A DNA stretch of 64,000 nucleotides, taken from JAWKWH01 sp041397625. GTDB lineage: Bacteria > Pseudomonadota > Alphaproteobacteria > Rhizobiales > Rhizobiaceae. The stretch spans positions 248,001 through 312,000 of the forward strand of contig JAWKWH010000002.1 of assembly GCA_041397625.1 (NCBI GenBank), in the 5' to 3' direction. Each line of letters opens with the position of its first letter. Within the stretch, counting starts at the first letter, position 1. This document shows, piece by piece, positions 32,239 through 40,611 of this stretch. Under the pieces are notes generated by a model. The model saw only the letters and a list, made by a program, of their open reading frames with translations. It was not told the origin of the DNA and made no database searches. The position numbers and the translations under genes were made by a program.

Positions 32239-35200
32239 ATGGCGCGTAAATCTACCAGCACGAAAGCATTGGAAAGAGATGTTGAGCAGGAGCTGGAGGA
32301 GGCTCTTGACGTCGATCTCGACCTGGATGGCGAAGGCGACGATGACATCGATCTGGGGACATCGATGGACGAGCTAGAAGCACAGATTTCCAAAGCCGCC
32401 GACGATCTGGCCACCGAGAGCAAGAAGGCCGAAGAAGCCGACGGCAGGGACGCGGACGCGGTCAAGGCCGACAATTCCAAAAAGCCTGCAAAGGAAGCCA
32501 AGACCGACGACGCAAGGGTGTCGAAGGCCGCAACCGCGCAGACCGACGCGAGGACAAGCGGCAAGGCGGAAGACACGGCCGAGGCGGCCGCGCGACGGGA
32601 CGCCGCGCCCACCGGCCCGCTGCGGCCGGTGGAAACCGTTCAATCCGCCCGGACGGCGCTGTCCCCGGCCAATGACGACCGGCAGAAGGACTATCGCAGC
32701 CTGATGCAGACGATCAGCCGCCGCGCGCCGAGAACCGTCTATTGGATGATGGGCCTGCTTTCGGTCGCCTGGGCGGCCGGCGGGCTGGCGCTCGGCCACC
32801 TGCTCTATGCGCCCGAAATCTGGCAGATCCGTACCTATGAACAGCTTCTCGCCATGCCGCATGTGATCGTGCTGGCGGTGGCGATCATCGCGCCGATATT
32901 CCTGTTCTGGGGCTTTGCGCTGATGGTGCGCCGCTCGCAGGAGCTGCGCCTTGCGGCCCAGTCGATGACCGAGGTCGCCTTCAGGCTCGCCGAGCCCGAA
33001 AACCTCGCCATCGACAGGGTCATGACCGTCGGCCAGGCGGTCCGCCGCGAGGTGAGCGCGATGGGCGAAGGTATCGAGCGCACGCTTGCCCGCGCCGTCG
33101 AACTGGAAACGCTGGTGCACAACGAGGTCAATCAGCTCGAGCGCGCCTACAGTGACAACGAAGCCCGCATTCGCGGCCTGGTCGACGGGCTTGGCAGCGA
33201 GCGCGACATGGTCGTCAGCCATGCCGAGCGCGTCCGCGCCTCCATCTCCGGCGCCCATGAGCAGCTGAAGGAAGAACTCGACGCGGCAAGCGGCATCATC
33301 CGCGACAACGTGCTCAACGCGTCAACGCAGCTCACCACCACGCTGACCACGTCGGGCAACGAGCTCATCGACCGCTTCAACGACAGCGGCAAGGCGATCT
33401 ACAAGTCGATCGACGAGCGGATGGACGAAATCTCCACCCGCATCACCACCTCTGGCGATGCCTTCGCCGGCCTGCTCGACACCCGCATCGTCAACCTGAC
33501 CGAGCGGACCGACGAACTGACGACCTCGCTGTCGTCGATGCTCGACGAACGCAGCAATTCGATGATCACCCTGCTCGGCGGCGCCACCAAGTCGATGACC
33601 AACGAGTTCGACACCAGGCTTGCCGGCATCGAAAAGACGCTGACCGAGCGCGGCCAGGCGCTGATCACCCAGTTCCAGACCCGCGCCGAGGCCCTGGAGG
33701 GCGGGTCGGAGAAGCTCAATGCGGCGCTCGAACTGCGCGCCCGCCAGATCAACGAGTCGCTGATGGAGCGGACCAAGGAGATCGCCGAGACATTCTCCAG
33801 GGGCAAGACCGAGATTTCCGGGTCGATCGATCTCGGCAAGAACATCATCGGCGAGGAACTGGCCGATCTGGTGAAGACGACCTCGACACAGATAAGCAAC
33901 CAGACCAAGGAACTGGCGGCCAAGCTTGCCGAAGGCCGGGCCGCGGTTGCCGAGGTGATCGAGAGCAGCCTTTCGGAACTGGAAGGCCGCGCGTCGCAAT
34001 TCGCCGAGAAACTGGCGGAAAACCGGACCGAAATCTCCGGAATTCTCGATCGCGACGTGATCCAGCTGGAAGAACGGGCGGCCGGATTTGCCAGGTCGCT
34101 GACGGAAAACCGCGAGACGCTCGGCAAGCTTGCCGAAGCCGACCTTGCGGCGCTACAGGAGCGCGCGGCAGGCTTCGCCGCCCAGCTCGCGGCCAATCGC
34201 GAACAGATTTCCGGCGCGCTGTCGACCGATCTCGAGAAGCTGCACCAGAAGGCGAGCGAATTCGGAAAGATGCTCGAGGAGAGCCGACAGGGCATTTCCG
34301 GCATCATCGACACGGACCTTGCCAAACTGTCCGACAGCCGCGCGGACCTGAACAGGGCGATCAGCGAGCATCTTCAGTCGATCACCGACCGCGCCTCCGA
34401 TGTCGGTTCGTCGGTCGCCAAGGACGTCGCCCATATCGAGAAGGTTTTCCAGGACCAGACCGGCGTCATCGAGGAACGTACGGCGACCATGCAGACGGCG
34501 CTCGCCGCCGGGGTCGACAACGTACGCAAGACGCTCGAGGGCAGCGCGGTATCCGTCGCCGGCGCATTGCGCGACAAGGTGCTCGACGTGACGCGGTCGC
34601 TGACCGACGCGGCGGACCAGACCTTCCGCGATGCCGATGAGAAGATTGCCTCGCGCGCCCAGGCGACGGCCGACAAGCTGTCGGAGAAGGCGGGCGAGAT
34701 CGCCGGCGTTTTCGCGACGGCGGAAAACAATATCGCCGCCCGCGCAGGTGAGGTTTCGTCGGCCTTTGCGGAGGTCGAACAGGCCATTATCGCCCGTACG
34801 CACCAGACCTCGGCCGAACTGGCCGCGCGCGGCGACGAGATTGCCAATGCGCTGACGCAGGTCGAGCAGCGTCTGGGCGTCGGCGCCGAGACCGCCGTGG
34901 ATCGCCTTACCGGCGGCATCAGCGAGGCCGAAAACCGTCTGATCGAAAGCGCTGGAGCCATCTCGCGCCGCCTCGGCGAGGAAGTCGCCGAAACGGAATC
35001 GAGACTGCTTGCGCGCGCCGATTCGCTGACCACCACCTTCGCCTCGCTCAACGAGCGGATCACCGACAGCACAAGCGCCGCGGCAACGTCGATCGCCGAT
35101 CGCACACGCGAGCTCAACGAGATGCTGGCGAGCCGTTCGGGCGAAATCGCCAGGATCCTCGATGAGACGGCCCGGCCGCTGGTCGAGCGGTTCGCTGAAA

Positions 35201-36699
35201 GCGGCGGTCATCTGCAGCGCGACCTGGCGGAGGCCACCGAGCAGGCTGCGGAGAAGCTGCGCAGCCAGAACGCCGCGCTCGTCAACGCGATCGCCAACCG
35301 CACCAGCGAGACGCTGTCGGCGGTGGACAGCGCCAGCGCCAGCCTGTCGGAGACGGTCGCCGAGCTTATCGACCGCCTGACCTCGTCCAACTCGCGCCTC
35401 GGCGAGTTGATCGACATGGCGGCCCGCAACCTCTCGGAGGTCGACGGACGGCTGTCGGAAACCACCGAGCAGTTCGCGGCTCACACCACCAGGGCGGCCG
35501 ACAGCTTTGCCAGTTCGGCGCGCATCATCGAAACCAATACCGGCAAGCTCACCGACCTGTCGGGCAATACGCTGGAGCAGATCGCCAGCATCGCCGCCCG
35601 TTTCGACGAGCACGGCAAGGTACTGTCGAGCGCATCGGACCTGCTCGCCACGGCGCAGTCCAACCTGTCGCACACGCTCGACGACCGCCAGGGCGCGCTG
35701 GAGCAACTTGCGTCGGGCCTGGTGGCCAAGTCGGAGGAAATCGAACGGGTCATGCGCTCGTTCGAGGATCTGGTCGGCAATTCGATCAACAATGCCGAAA
35801 GCCGGACGCGCGAATCCACCGACCGCATCCGCAATGCGATCGCCGAGGTGGTGGAAACGGCAACCGAACGGTTCACCGGCGCCACCGAGGAGATGCGCGA
35901 GATCGCCGGCCGCATCAGGACCGAGCTCGAGGAGACCCGGTCCGACCTGCGCAAGGGCGTGTTCGACCTGCCGGAAGAGGCGCGCGAATCCACGTCGGCC
36001 ATGCGCCGCGCGGTCTCCGATCAGATCAACGCGCTCAAGGAACTGTCCGATATCGTCGCCAAGTCGGGACGCAACTTCGATGTCGGCGGCGGCAATCCGC
36101 AGCCGGCCGGCCGTTCCTCTTCGACGGTCGTCGAAACCACGCCACGGCCGGCAGCCCGCGCGGCCGATACGGCGACGCTGCCGCCCGCGCCAAAACCAGA
36201 GCCGGAGCCGGCGGGCCAGACGGGCGGTTGGGTGCAGGACCTGCTGAGGCGCGCCTCGCGCGACGAGGCCGGCGAGCGAGACGTGCCGGCGGCGCCCGCG
36301 ATGCCCGACAAGGACATCGCGGCCAATGCAGTGCCCGGCGAACGCTCGCCGCTGCATGTCGTCGAGTCGCTCAATTCGCTGTCGGTCGACATCGCCCGGG
36401 CGATCGATCACGACGCGTCGGTGGAGCTCTGGGAACGCTACCGCAAAGGCGAACGCAATGTCTTCACCCGCCGGCTCTACACGCTCAAGGGACAGCAGAC
36501 ATTCGACGAGATCCGCCGCAAATACCAGACCGACGGCGATTTCCGCGGCGCGGTCGACCGCTACTGCAAGGATTTCGAGAAGCTGCTCGACGACGTCGAG
36601 CGCAACGACCGCGACAATATCATGACCCAGACCTACCTGACCTCCGACACGGGCAAGGTCTATACCATGCTGGCGCATGCGGCCGGTCGCCTGCGCTGA
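32239..36699 (+). CDS. Growth pole ring (GPR/RgsE)-like giant coiled-coil membrane protein
   Basis: A 1486-residue protein. Residues 1-150 are highly charged and probably cytoplasmic. Two transmembrane helices lie at about 166-189 and 208-230. From about 240 to 1250 it is almost continuous alpha-helix (Ala/Glu/Arg/Ser/Thr), read by databases as apolipoprotein A1/A4/E-like. Residues 552-725 are six tandem 29-residue repeats. A Pro-rich linker follows, then a conserved globular end at about 1380-1486 (ELWERYRKGERNVFTRRLY). The same architecture is described for Agrobacterium GPR and Sinorhizobium RgsE, which organise polar growth; those are longer (about 2100 residues). ATG 32239 is chosen over TTG 32230. 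The 3' end is followed by a strong terminator. Confidence 0.82.
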   Translation: MARKSTSTKALERDVEQELEEALDVDLDLDGEGDDDIDLGTSMDELEAQISKAADDLATESKKAEEADGRDADAVKADNSKKPAKEAKTDDARVSKAATAQTDARTSGKAEDTAEAAARRDAAPTGPLRPVETVQSARTALSPANDDRQKDYRSLMQTISRRAPRTVYWMMGLLSVAWAAGGLALGHLLYAPEIWQIRTYEQLLAMPHVIVLAVAIIAPIFLFWGFALMVRRSQELRLAAQSMTEVAFRLAEPENLAIDRVMTVGQAVRREVSAMGEGIERTLARAVELETLVHNEVNQLERAYSDNEARIRGLVDGLGSERDMVVSHAERVRASISGAHEQLKEELDAASGIIRDNVLNASTQLTTTLTTSGNELIDRFNDSGKAIYKSIDERMDEISTRITTSGDAFAGLLDTRIVNLTERTDELTTSLSSMLDERSNSMITLLGGATKSMTNEFDTRLAGIEKTLTERGQALITQFQTRAEALEGGSEKLNAALELRARQINESLMERTKEIAETFSRGKTEISGSIDLGKNIIGEELADLVKTTSTQISNQTKELAAKLAEGRAAVAEVIESSLSELEGRASQFAEKLAENRTEISGILDRDVIQLEERAAGFARSLTENRETLGKLAEADLAALQERAAGFAAQLAANREQISGALSTDLEKLHQKASEFGKMLEESRQGISGIIDTDLAKLSDSRADLNRAISEHLQSITDRASDVGSSVAKDVAHIEKVFQDQTGVIEERTATMQTALAAGVDNVRKTLEGSAVSVAGALRDKVLDVTRSLTDAADQTFRDADEKIASRAQATADKLSEKAGEIAGVFATAENNIAARAGEVSSAFAEVEQAIIARTHQTSAELAARGDEIANALTQVEQRLGVGAETAVDRLTGGISEAENRLIESAGAISRRLGEEVAETESRLLARADSLTTTFASLNERITDSTSAAATSIADRTRELNEMLASRSGEIARILDETARPLVERFAESGGHLQRDLAEATEQAAEKLRSQNAALVNAIANRTSETLSAVDSASASLSETVAELIDRLTSSNSRLGELIDMAARNLSEVDGRLSETTEQFAAHTTRAADSFASSARIIETNTGKLTDLSGNTLEQIASIAARFDEHGKVLSSASDLLATAQSNLSHTLDDRQGALEQLASGLVAKSEEIERVMRSFEDLVGNSINNAESRTRESTDRIRNAIAEVVETATERFTGATEEMREIAGRIRTELEETRSDLRKGVFDLPEEARESTSAMRRAVSDQINALKELSDIVAKSGRNFDVGGGNPQPAGRSSSTVVETTPRPAARAADTATLPPAPKPEPEPAGQTGGWVQDLLRRASRDEAGERDVPAAPAMPDKDIAANAVPGERSPLHVVESLNSLSVDIARAIDHDASVELWERYRKGERNVFTRRLYTLKGQQTFDEIRRKYQTDGDFRGAVDRYCKDFEKLLDDVERNDRDNIMTQTYLTSDTGKVYTMLAHAAGRLR

Positions 36700-36759
36700 C
36701 CGTTATTGACACCAGCATGAAAAGACGGGGCCTTTTCGGACCCGTCAGATCGCAGACGA

Positions 36760-36787
36760 ACCCCGTCGATTTTCGGCGGGGTTTTTC
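36760..36787 (+). terminator. Intrinsic terminator of the GPR-like gene
   Basis: The stem 36760-36770 / 36774-36784 (11 pairs with one G-T) has a 3-base loop and a run of five T. It lies 60 bases after the stop codon. A second, shorter GC hairpin with four T follows at 36857-36876. Confidence 0.85.
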
Positions 36788-36849
36788 GTTTCTGTTTTCA
36801 AGCGGTGGATATTTCGTTGTCGGGAGGATCCGTCGGGAGGGTTCCGGCT

Positions 36850-37130
36850 TCAGGCCGGCCCCGCAAGGGGCCTTTTGGTGAGCGCCGGGGCGATCTTCTT
36901 GATGTTGTAGGCCAGCGGCGGACAGGCAGTGGATGCGAACTTTCCAAAGACTTCGCAATCGCGCGTCGCTGTGTCCGTTGAGTTGTCCGGCACCGGCGAA
37001 CGAGCGCTCGACGATCTCCTTGCGGCGGTGGTGGATGGCCCTGCCCTTGGCCGTCAGCCCGGACCGTCGAGCGTCACCATCTCGAGCGCGGCCTGTTCCG
37101 CGGCGGGCTTCTCCAGCATGACCCGATGAA
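36850..37130 (-). pseudogene. Decayed IS1182-type transposase C-terminal remnant
   Basis: The 520-base gap between the GPR-like gene and the IalB gene carries, on the minus strand, pieces of a DDE transposase end spread over different frames: LEKPAAEQAALEMVTLDGPG then a stop; HHRRKEIVERSFAGAGQLNGH in a second frame; and LAYNIKKIAPALTKRPLAG in a third. RRKEIVERSFA and NIKKIA are typical of the C-terminus of IS1182-family transposases. At least two frameshifts separate the pieces and the N-terminal part is missing. No terminal inverted repeats or target duplication could be defined. Confidence 0.55.
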
Positions 37131-37131
37131 T

Positions 37132-37159
37132 CAAAAACCCCCGGCAAATGCCGGGGGTT
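37132..37159 (-). terminator. Intrinsic terminator downstream of the IalB-family gene
   Basis: Ten-pair stem 37136-37145 / 37150-37159 (ACCCCCGGC against GCCGGGGGT plus an A-T pair) with a 4-base loop. On the minus strand it is followed by a run of five T. It lies 62 bases beyond the IalB-family stop codon. Confidence 0.85.
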
Positions 37160-37220
37160 CGCAAAAAATCCGGGCGGGGCCGAAAGGCCCGTTTCACGTC
37201 ACAGTCGCTTCAAGTTCGGC

Positions 37221-37841
37221 CTATTCGGCGGCCTTGGCCTTTTCCTGCTCGGCCTTCAGCTTCTTCTCGAACTCCTCGCGGCGCTTCTCGATCTCTTCCT
37301 GCAGTTTCTTCTGCTTGGCGTCGAGGTCGGACTGCTGCAGCGGCGGGCCGTCGAAAGCGTCGGTGAAGCCCTTCAGCGAAATCTTGATCGGGTTGGGCTG
37401 GTTCTGGAAGTTGACTGAAGTCAGCGTCAGTTCGCCGCCACGCTTGAACGCGCCGATCATGTCTTCGGTAAGCGCCACCTCGGCGATGCAGCGATCCGGA
37501 AAGCAGATCGCGTAGTTGATCTTTGCGGCCTTGCCGCCGTCGACCTGCATGCCGACGCCCGGAGGCACGAGCCGGCCGCTCGGAACCGAGACCTGGAAGA
37601 CCTTGCGATTGACCTTGCCCTTGACCTCGATGAGGCTGACGCCGGTGAGAAGCTGGCCGGAATCGGCCATCAGCAGGTTCTGCACGTTGCAGATATCGTT
37701 GTCCTCGGCCTTGGAGCAGACCTTGAACCAGCCCTGGGGCACCTGCTGGGCATGCGACGGCGCCATGGCCGCAGCCAGTATCCCGCCGGCTCCGGCGGCG
37801 ATCACGGCGATGCGGCGCGCGGCGGTCGTTAAGCTCGTCAT
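37221..37841 (-). CDS. Invasion-associated locus B (IalB) family protein
   Basis: A 206-residue secreted protein. Signal peptide with Ala-rich core ends at about APSHAQ. The IalB core has paired cysteines in WFKVCSKAEDNDICNVQN and INYAICFPDRCIAEV. The last ~40 residues form a highly charged Lys/Glu/Gln helix (from DAKQKKLQEE onward) that is not part of the IalB core and could be a coiled coil. IalB was named in Bartonella, but the family is general in Hyphomicrobiales and not evidence of pathogenicity. ATG 37841 has AGGA 11 bases upstream; ATG 37850 is nearly on top of it. Confidence 0.88.
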   Translation of the reverse strand: MTSLTTAARRIAVIAAGAGGILAAAMAPSHAQQVPQGWFKVCSKAEDNDICNVQNLLMADSGQLLTGVSLIEVKGKVNRKVFQVSVPSGRLVPPGVGMQVDGGKAAKINYAICFPDRCIAEVALTEDMIGAFKRGGELTLTSVNFQNQPNPIKISLKGFTDAFDGPPLQQSDLDAKQKKLQEEIEKRREEFEKKLKAEQEKAKAAE

Positions 37842-38083
37842 GATATCCATTTCCTCTCGATAGGTTTGCCTGGGAGACCGGCTGCGCCGGCACAATCCGT
37901 TCGTCCGGTGTCCTGTTGCCCAATTGAGGCGACAGAATGGCTTCGGCAGGCGTGTTACACTGCATCTTCTGCCGAATCCAGCCCGTTGCAGCCCATTCTT
38001 TGCGCCGGTTTCGCATCAATTGTCGCGCTGATAGGCTTCCGGCGCCCGATCGGCGATTCGCCGCCACCATCAGGAGAAGCTCC

Positions 38084-39895
38084 TTGCAACGTTTCCTGTC
38101 CGGCCTAGTTGCCTCGCTGATGCTGTGCGCACTCCTGGGCGTGCATGCCGGACGGGCCGAACCGTCACACGCCATCGCCATGCATGGTGAACCCGCGCTG
38201 TCGCGCGACTACCGGCATTTCACCTATGTCGATCCGGACGCGCCCAAGGGCGGGCGCATCGATTATGCGGTGCGCGGCAGTTTCGACAGCCTAAACCCGT
38301 TCATCGTGCAGGGCGACGCGTCGCGCGGCTTGTTCGACCAAGAGTTCGGCTACAATGTTTTCGAGGCGCTGATGGCGCGCTCGAGGGACGAGACCTTCAC
38401 GCTCTATCCGCTGATCGCCGAATCGGTGGAGACCGACGAAGAGCGCAGCTTCATTGAATTCACGCTCGACCCGGCCGCGAAGTTCTCCGACGGCGAACCG
38501 ATAACCGTCGAGGACGTGCTGTTCTCAATGAACCTTCTGAAAGAGAAGGCGCGACCGCTTTACCGCCGCTGGATCGGTCTGGTGGCCAAGATGGAACAGA
38601 CAGGCGAGCGCGGGGTCCGCTTCACGCTCAAGCCGGAGGCCGATCGCGAATTGCCGCTGCTGCTCGGCCTGTTGCCGATCCTGCCGAAACACGCGACCGA
38701 TGCGGAGAATTTCGACAAGTCGACACTGAAGCCGATGATCGCCAGCGGACCCTACACCATCGACAGCGTCAAGCCCGGCGAGCTCGTGGTGTTGAAGCGC
38801 AATCCCGACTACTGGGCCAAGGATCACCCGTCGAAACGCGGCTTCGACAATTTCGACGAGGTCCGCATCAACTACTATCGCGACGACAACGCCATGTTCG
38901 AGGCGTTCAAGAAGGGGCTGATCTCGATCAGGACCGAGGCCGATCCGGGCCGCTGGGCCGAAGGCTACGACTTTCCCGCCGCCGGGGACGGACGCGTGGT
39001 GAAGGAGGCGTTCGAAAGCGGCCTGCCCTCGGGCATGCTCGGCTTCGTGTTCAACACGCGCAAGCACAAGTTTGCCGATCCGGCGCTGCGCCGGGCGCTT
39101 GCCTCGCTGTTCGACTTCGAATGGGCCAACCGGAACCTGTTCTTCGGCGCCTACGAACGCACCAGAAGCTATTTCGACGGCTCGGAACTGTCCTCCCAGG
39201 GCAATCCGGCGAGCGATGAGGAAAAGGCGCTGGTGGCGGATTTTCCCGGCGCCGTGCTGCCGGAACTGCTTGCCGGCACCTGGAAACCGCCGGTCTCCGA
39301 CGGATCGGGTCGCGACCGCGGGTTCCTGAAACAGGGCTTCGACCAGTTGCATGCCGCCGGCTACAAGCTGGTCGACCGTCGCCTTGTCGGCCCGGATGGC
39401 GAGCCGCTCGGTTTCGAGATCCTGCTGAACGGAAAGAGCGGCGAGGCGGTCGCCTCGTCCTACAAGCGAACGCTGGAAAAGCTCGGTATCGAGGTGACGA
39501 TCCGCATTGTCGAGGCGGCGCAGTACCAGCAACGCCTTCAGACCTACGACTACGACATGATCATGCAGTTCTACCCGTCGTCGCTGTCGCCGGGCGCCGA
39601 GCAGATCGGCCGCTGGGGCTCGGCATCCGCCGATGCCGATGGTACCTACAACTTCGCCGGCGTTGCCGACAAGGCGGTCGACGCAATGATCGACGCATTG
39701 CTCAACGCACGAAACCGCGCCGACTTCGTCTCGGCGGTGCGCATGTATGATCGCGTACTTTTGACTGGCGCCTACGTGGTTCCGCTCTATCATCGCGGCG
39801 AGAAATGGGTGGCGCGGTGGTCGAACATCGCCCATCCGAATGCAACTCCGGTCTACGGGCCGCAGTTCCAGACCTGGTGGCAGGCGAGCCAATAG
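38084..39895 (+). CDS. Orphan peptide-type ABC substrate-binding protein (YejA-like)
   Basis: A 603-residue family 5 extracellular solute-binding protein. After a signal peptide (ending near HAGRA), the start of the mature protein (HAIAMHGEPALSRDYRHFTYVDP) is like YejA, the binding protein of the microcin C/oligopeptide importer. LKRNPDYWAKDHPSKRG and the C-terminal WVARWSNI...TPVYGPQ stretch agree. The start is TTG 38084, which has AGGAG 8 bases upstream and begins the signal peptide; the longer ORF from 37937 has no support. No permease or ATPase genes follow; the next gene is a DsbA-family protein 29 bases away. Confidence 0.9.
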   Translation: MQRFLSGLVASLMLCALLGVHAGRAEPSHAIAMHGEPALSRDYRHFTYVDPDAPKGGRIDYAVRGSFDSLNPFIVQGDASRGLFDQEFGYNVFEALMARSRDETFTLYPLIAESVETDEERSFIEFTLDPAAKFSDGEPITVEDVLFSMNLLKEKARPLYRRWIGLVAKMEQTGERGVRFTLKPEADRELPLLLGLLPILPKHATDAENFDKSTLKPMIASGPYTIDSVKPGELVVLKRNPDYWAKDHPSKRGFDNFDEVRINYYRDDNAMFEAFKKGLISIRTEADPGRWAEGYDFPAAGDGRVVKEAFESGLPSGMLGFVFNTRKHKFADPALRRALASLFDFEWANRNLFFGAYERTRSYFDGSELSSQGNPASDEEKALVADFPGAVLPELLAGTWKPPVSDGSGRDRGFLKQGFDQLHAAGYKLVDRRLVGPDGEPLGFEILLNGKSGEAVASSYKRTLEKLGIEVTIRIVEAAQYQQRLQTYDYDMIMQFYPSSLSPGAEQIGRWGSASADADGTYNFAGVADKAVDAMIDALLNARNRADFVSAVRMYDRVLLTGAYVVPLYHRGEKWVARWSNIAHPNATPVYGPQFQTWWQASQ

Positions 39896-39924
39896 CCGGA
39901 ACCGTTCCGGCGGGAGCCGAGAAG

Positions 39925-40605
39925 ATGCAGGAAAAGACGACGCTGACCGTCGATATCGTTTCCGATGTCATGTGTCCGTGGTGCTATGTCGGGCAGAAGC
40001 GGCTGGAAAAGGCGCTCGGCCAGGTGCCCGATATCGATGTCGACATCCGCTGGAGGCCGTTCCAGCTCGACCCGACGCTGCCGCCCGAGGGCAAGGACCG
40101 CAAGCAGTATCTGTCGGAGAAGTTTGGCGGCGACGAGCGGGCCGGCCAGATCTATTCGGCGATCAAGGAAGCCGGGCGGCAGGAGGACATCCCGTTCGAT
40201 TTCGAGGCGATCAAGGTGGCGCCCAACACGCTCGACGCGCACCGCCTGATCCGCTGGGCGGCGAGCGCCGGCGAAGGCGTGCAGAACAGGCTGGCGCGGC
40301 GGCTGTTCCAGCTCTATTTCGAGGAAGGCGCCAATATCGGCGACCACGAAGTGCTGATCGGCGCGGCGCGCGACGCCGGCATGGATGCCGCGATCGTCGA
40401 GAGCCTGCTTGCGACCGATTCCGACCGCGAGGCGGTGCAAAGCGAGATCGCCACCGCCGGCCGGATGGGCATCACCGGCGTGCCCTGCTTCCTGATCGAG
40501 GGCAAATATGCGGTGATGGGCGCGCAGGACGCCGGCACGCTCGCCAACGCGTTTCGCCAGATTGCAGGCGAAAAGGCAGGAGACGGTGCACCCGCCGCCG
40601 GCTGA
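39925..40605 (+). CDS. DsbA-family (FrnE-like) thiol oxidoreductase
   Basis: A 226-residue thioredoxin-fold protein with a CPWC active site at 17-20 (DVMCPWCYVGQKRLEKA), the helical insertion, and the cis-Pro loop GITGVPCFLIEGKYAVMGAQ. It lacks a signal peptide, so it is the cytoplasmic FrnE/polyketide isomerase-type DsbA rather than a periplasmic one. ATG 39925 has GGAG about 10 bases upstream; the longer ORF overlaps the upstream gene. It ends 6 bases from the convergent mfd. Confidence 0.9.
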   Translation: MQEKTTLTVDIVSDVMCPWCYVGQKRLEKALGQVPDIDVDIRWRPFQLDPTLPPEGKDRKQYLSEKFGGDERAGQIYSAIKEAGRQEDIPFDFEAIKVAPNTLDAHRLIRWAASAGEGVQNRLARRLFQLYFEEGANIGDHEVLIGAARDAGMDAAIVESLLATDSDREAVQSEIATAGRMGITGVPCFLIEGKYAVMGAQDAGTLANAFRQIAGEKAGDGAPAAG

Positions 40606-40611
40606 CAAGTG

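Noticed and set aside
34153..36678. 841-codon open frame on the minus strand opposite the GPR-like gene
   Set aside because: It is a shadow of a very GC-rich helical repeat gene; the composition is Arg/Gly/Asp-biased without motifs, whereas the plus frame has membrane helices, repeats and a conserved end.
36620..37147. 175-codon minus-strand ORF as an intact gene
   Set aside because: It runs through a terminator hairpin and mixes a transposase fragment with unrelated sequence; read as transposase debris.
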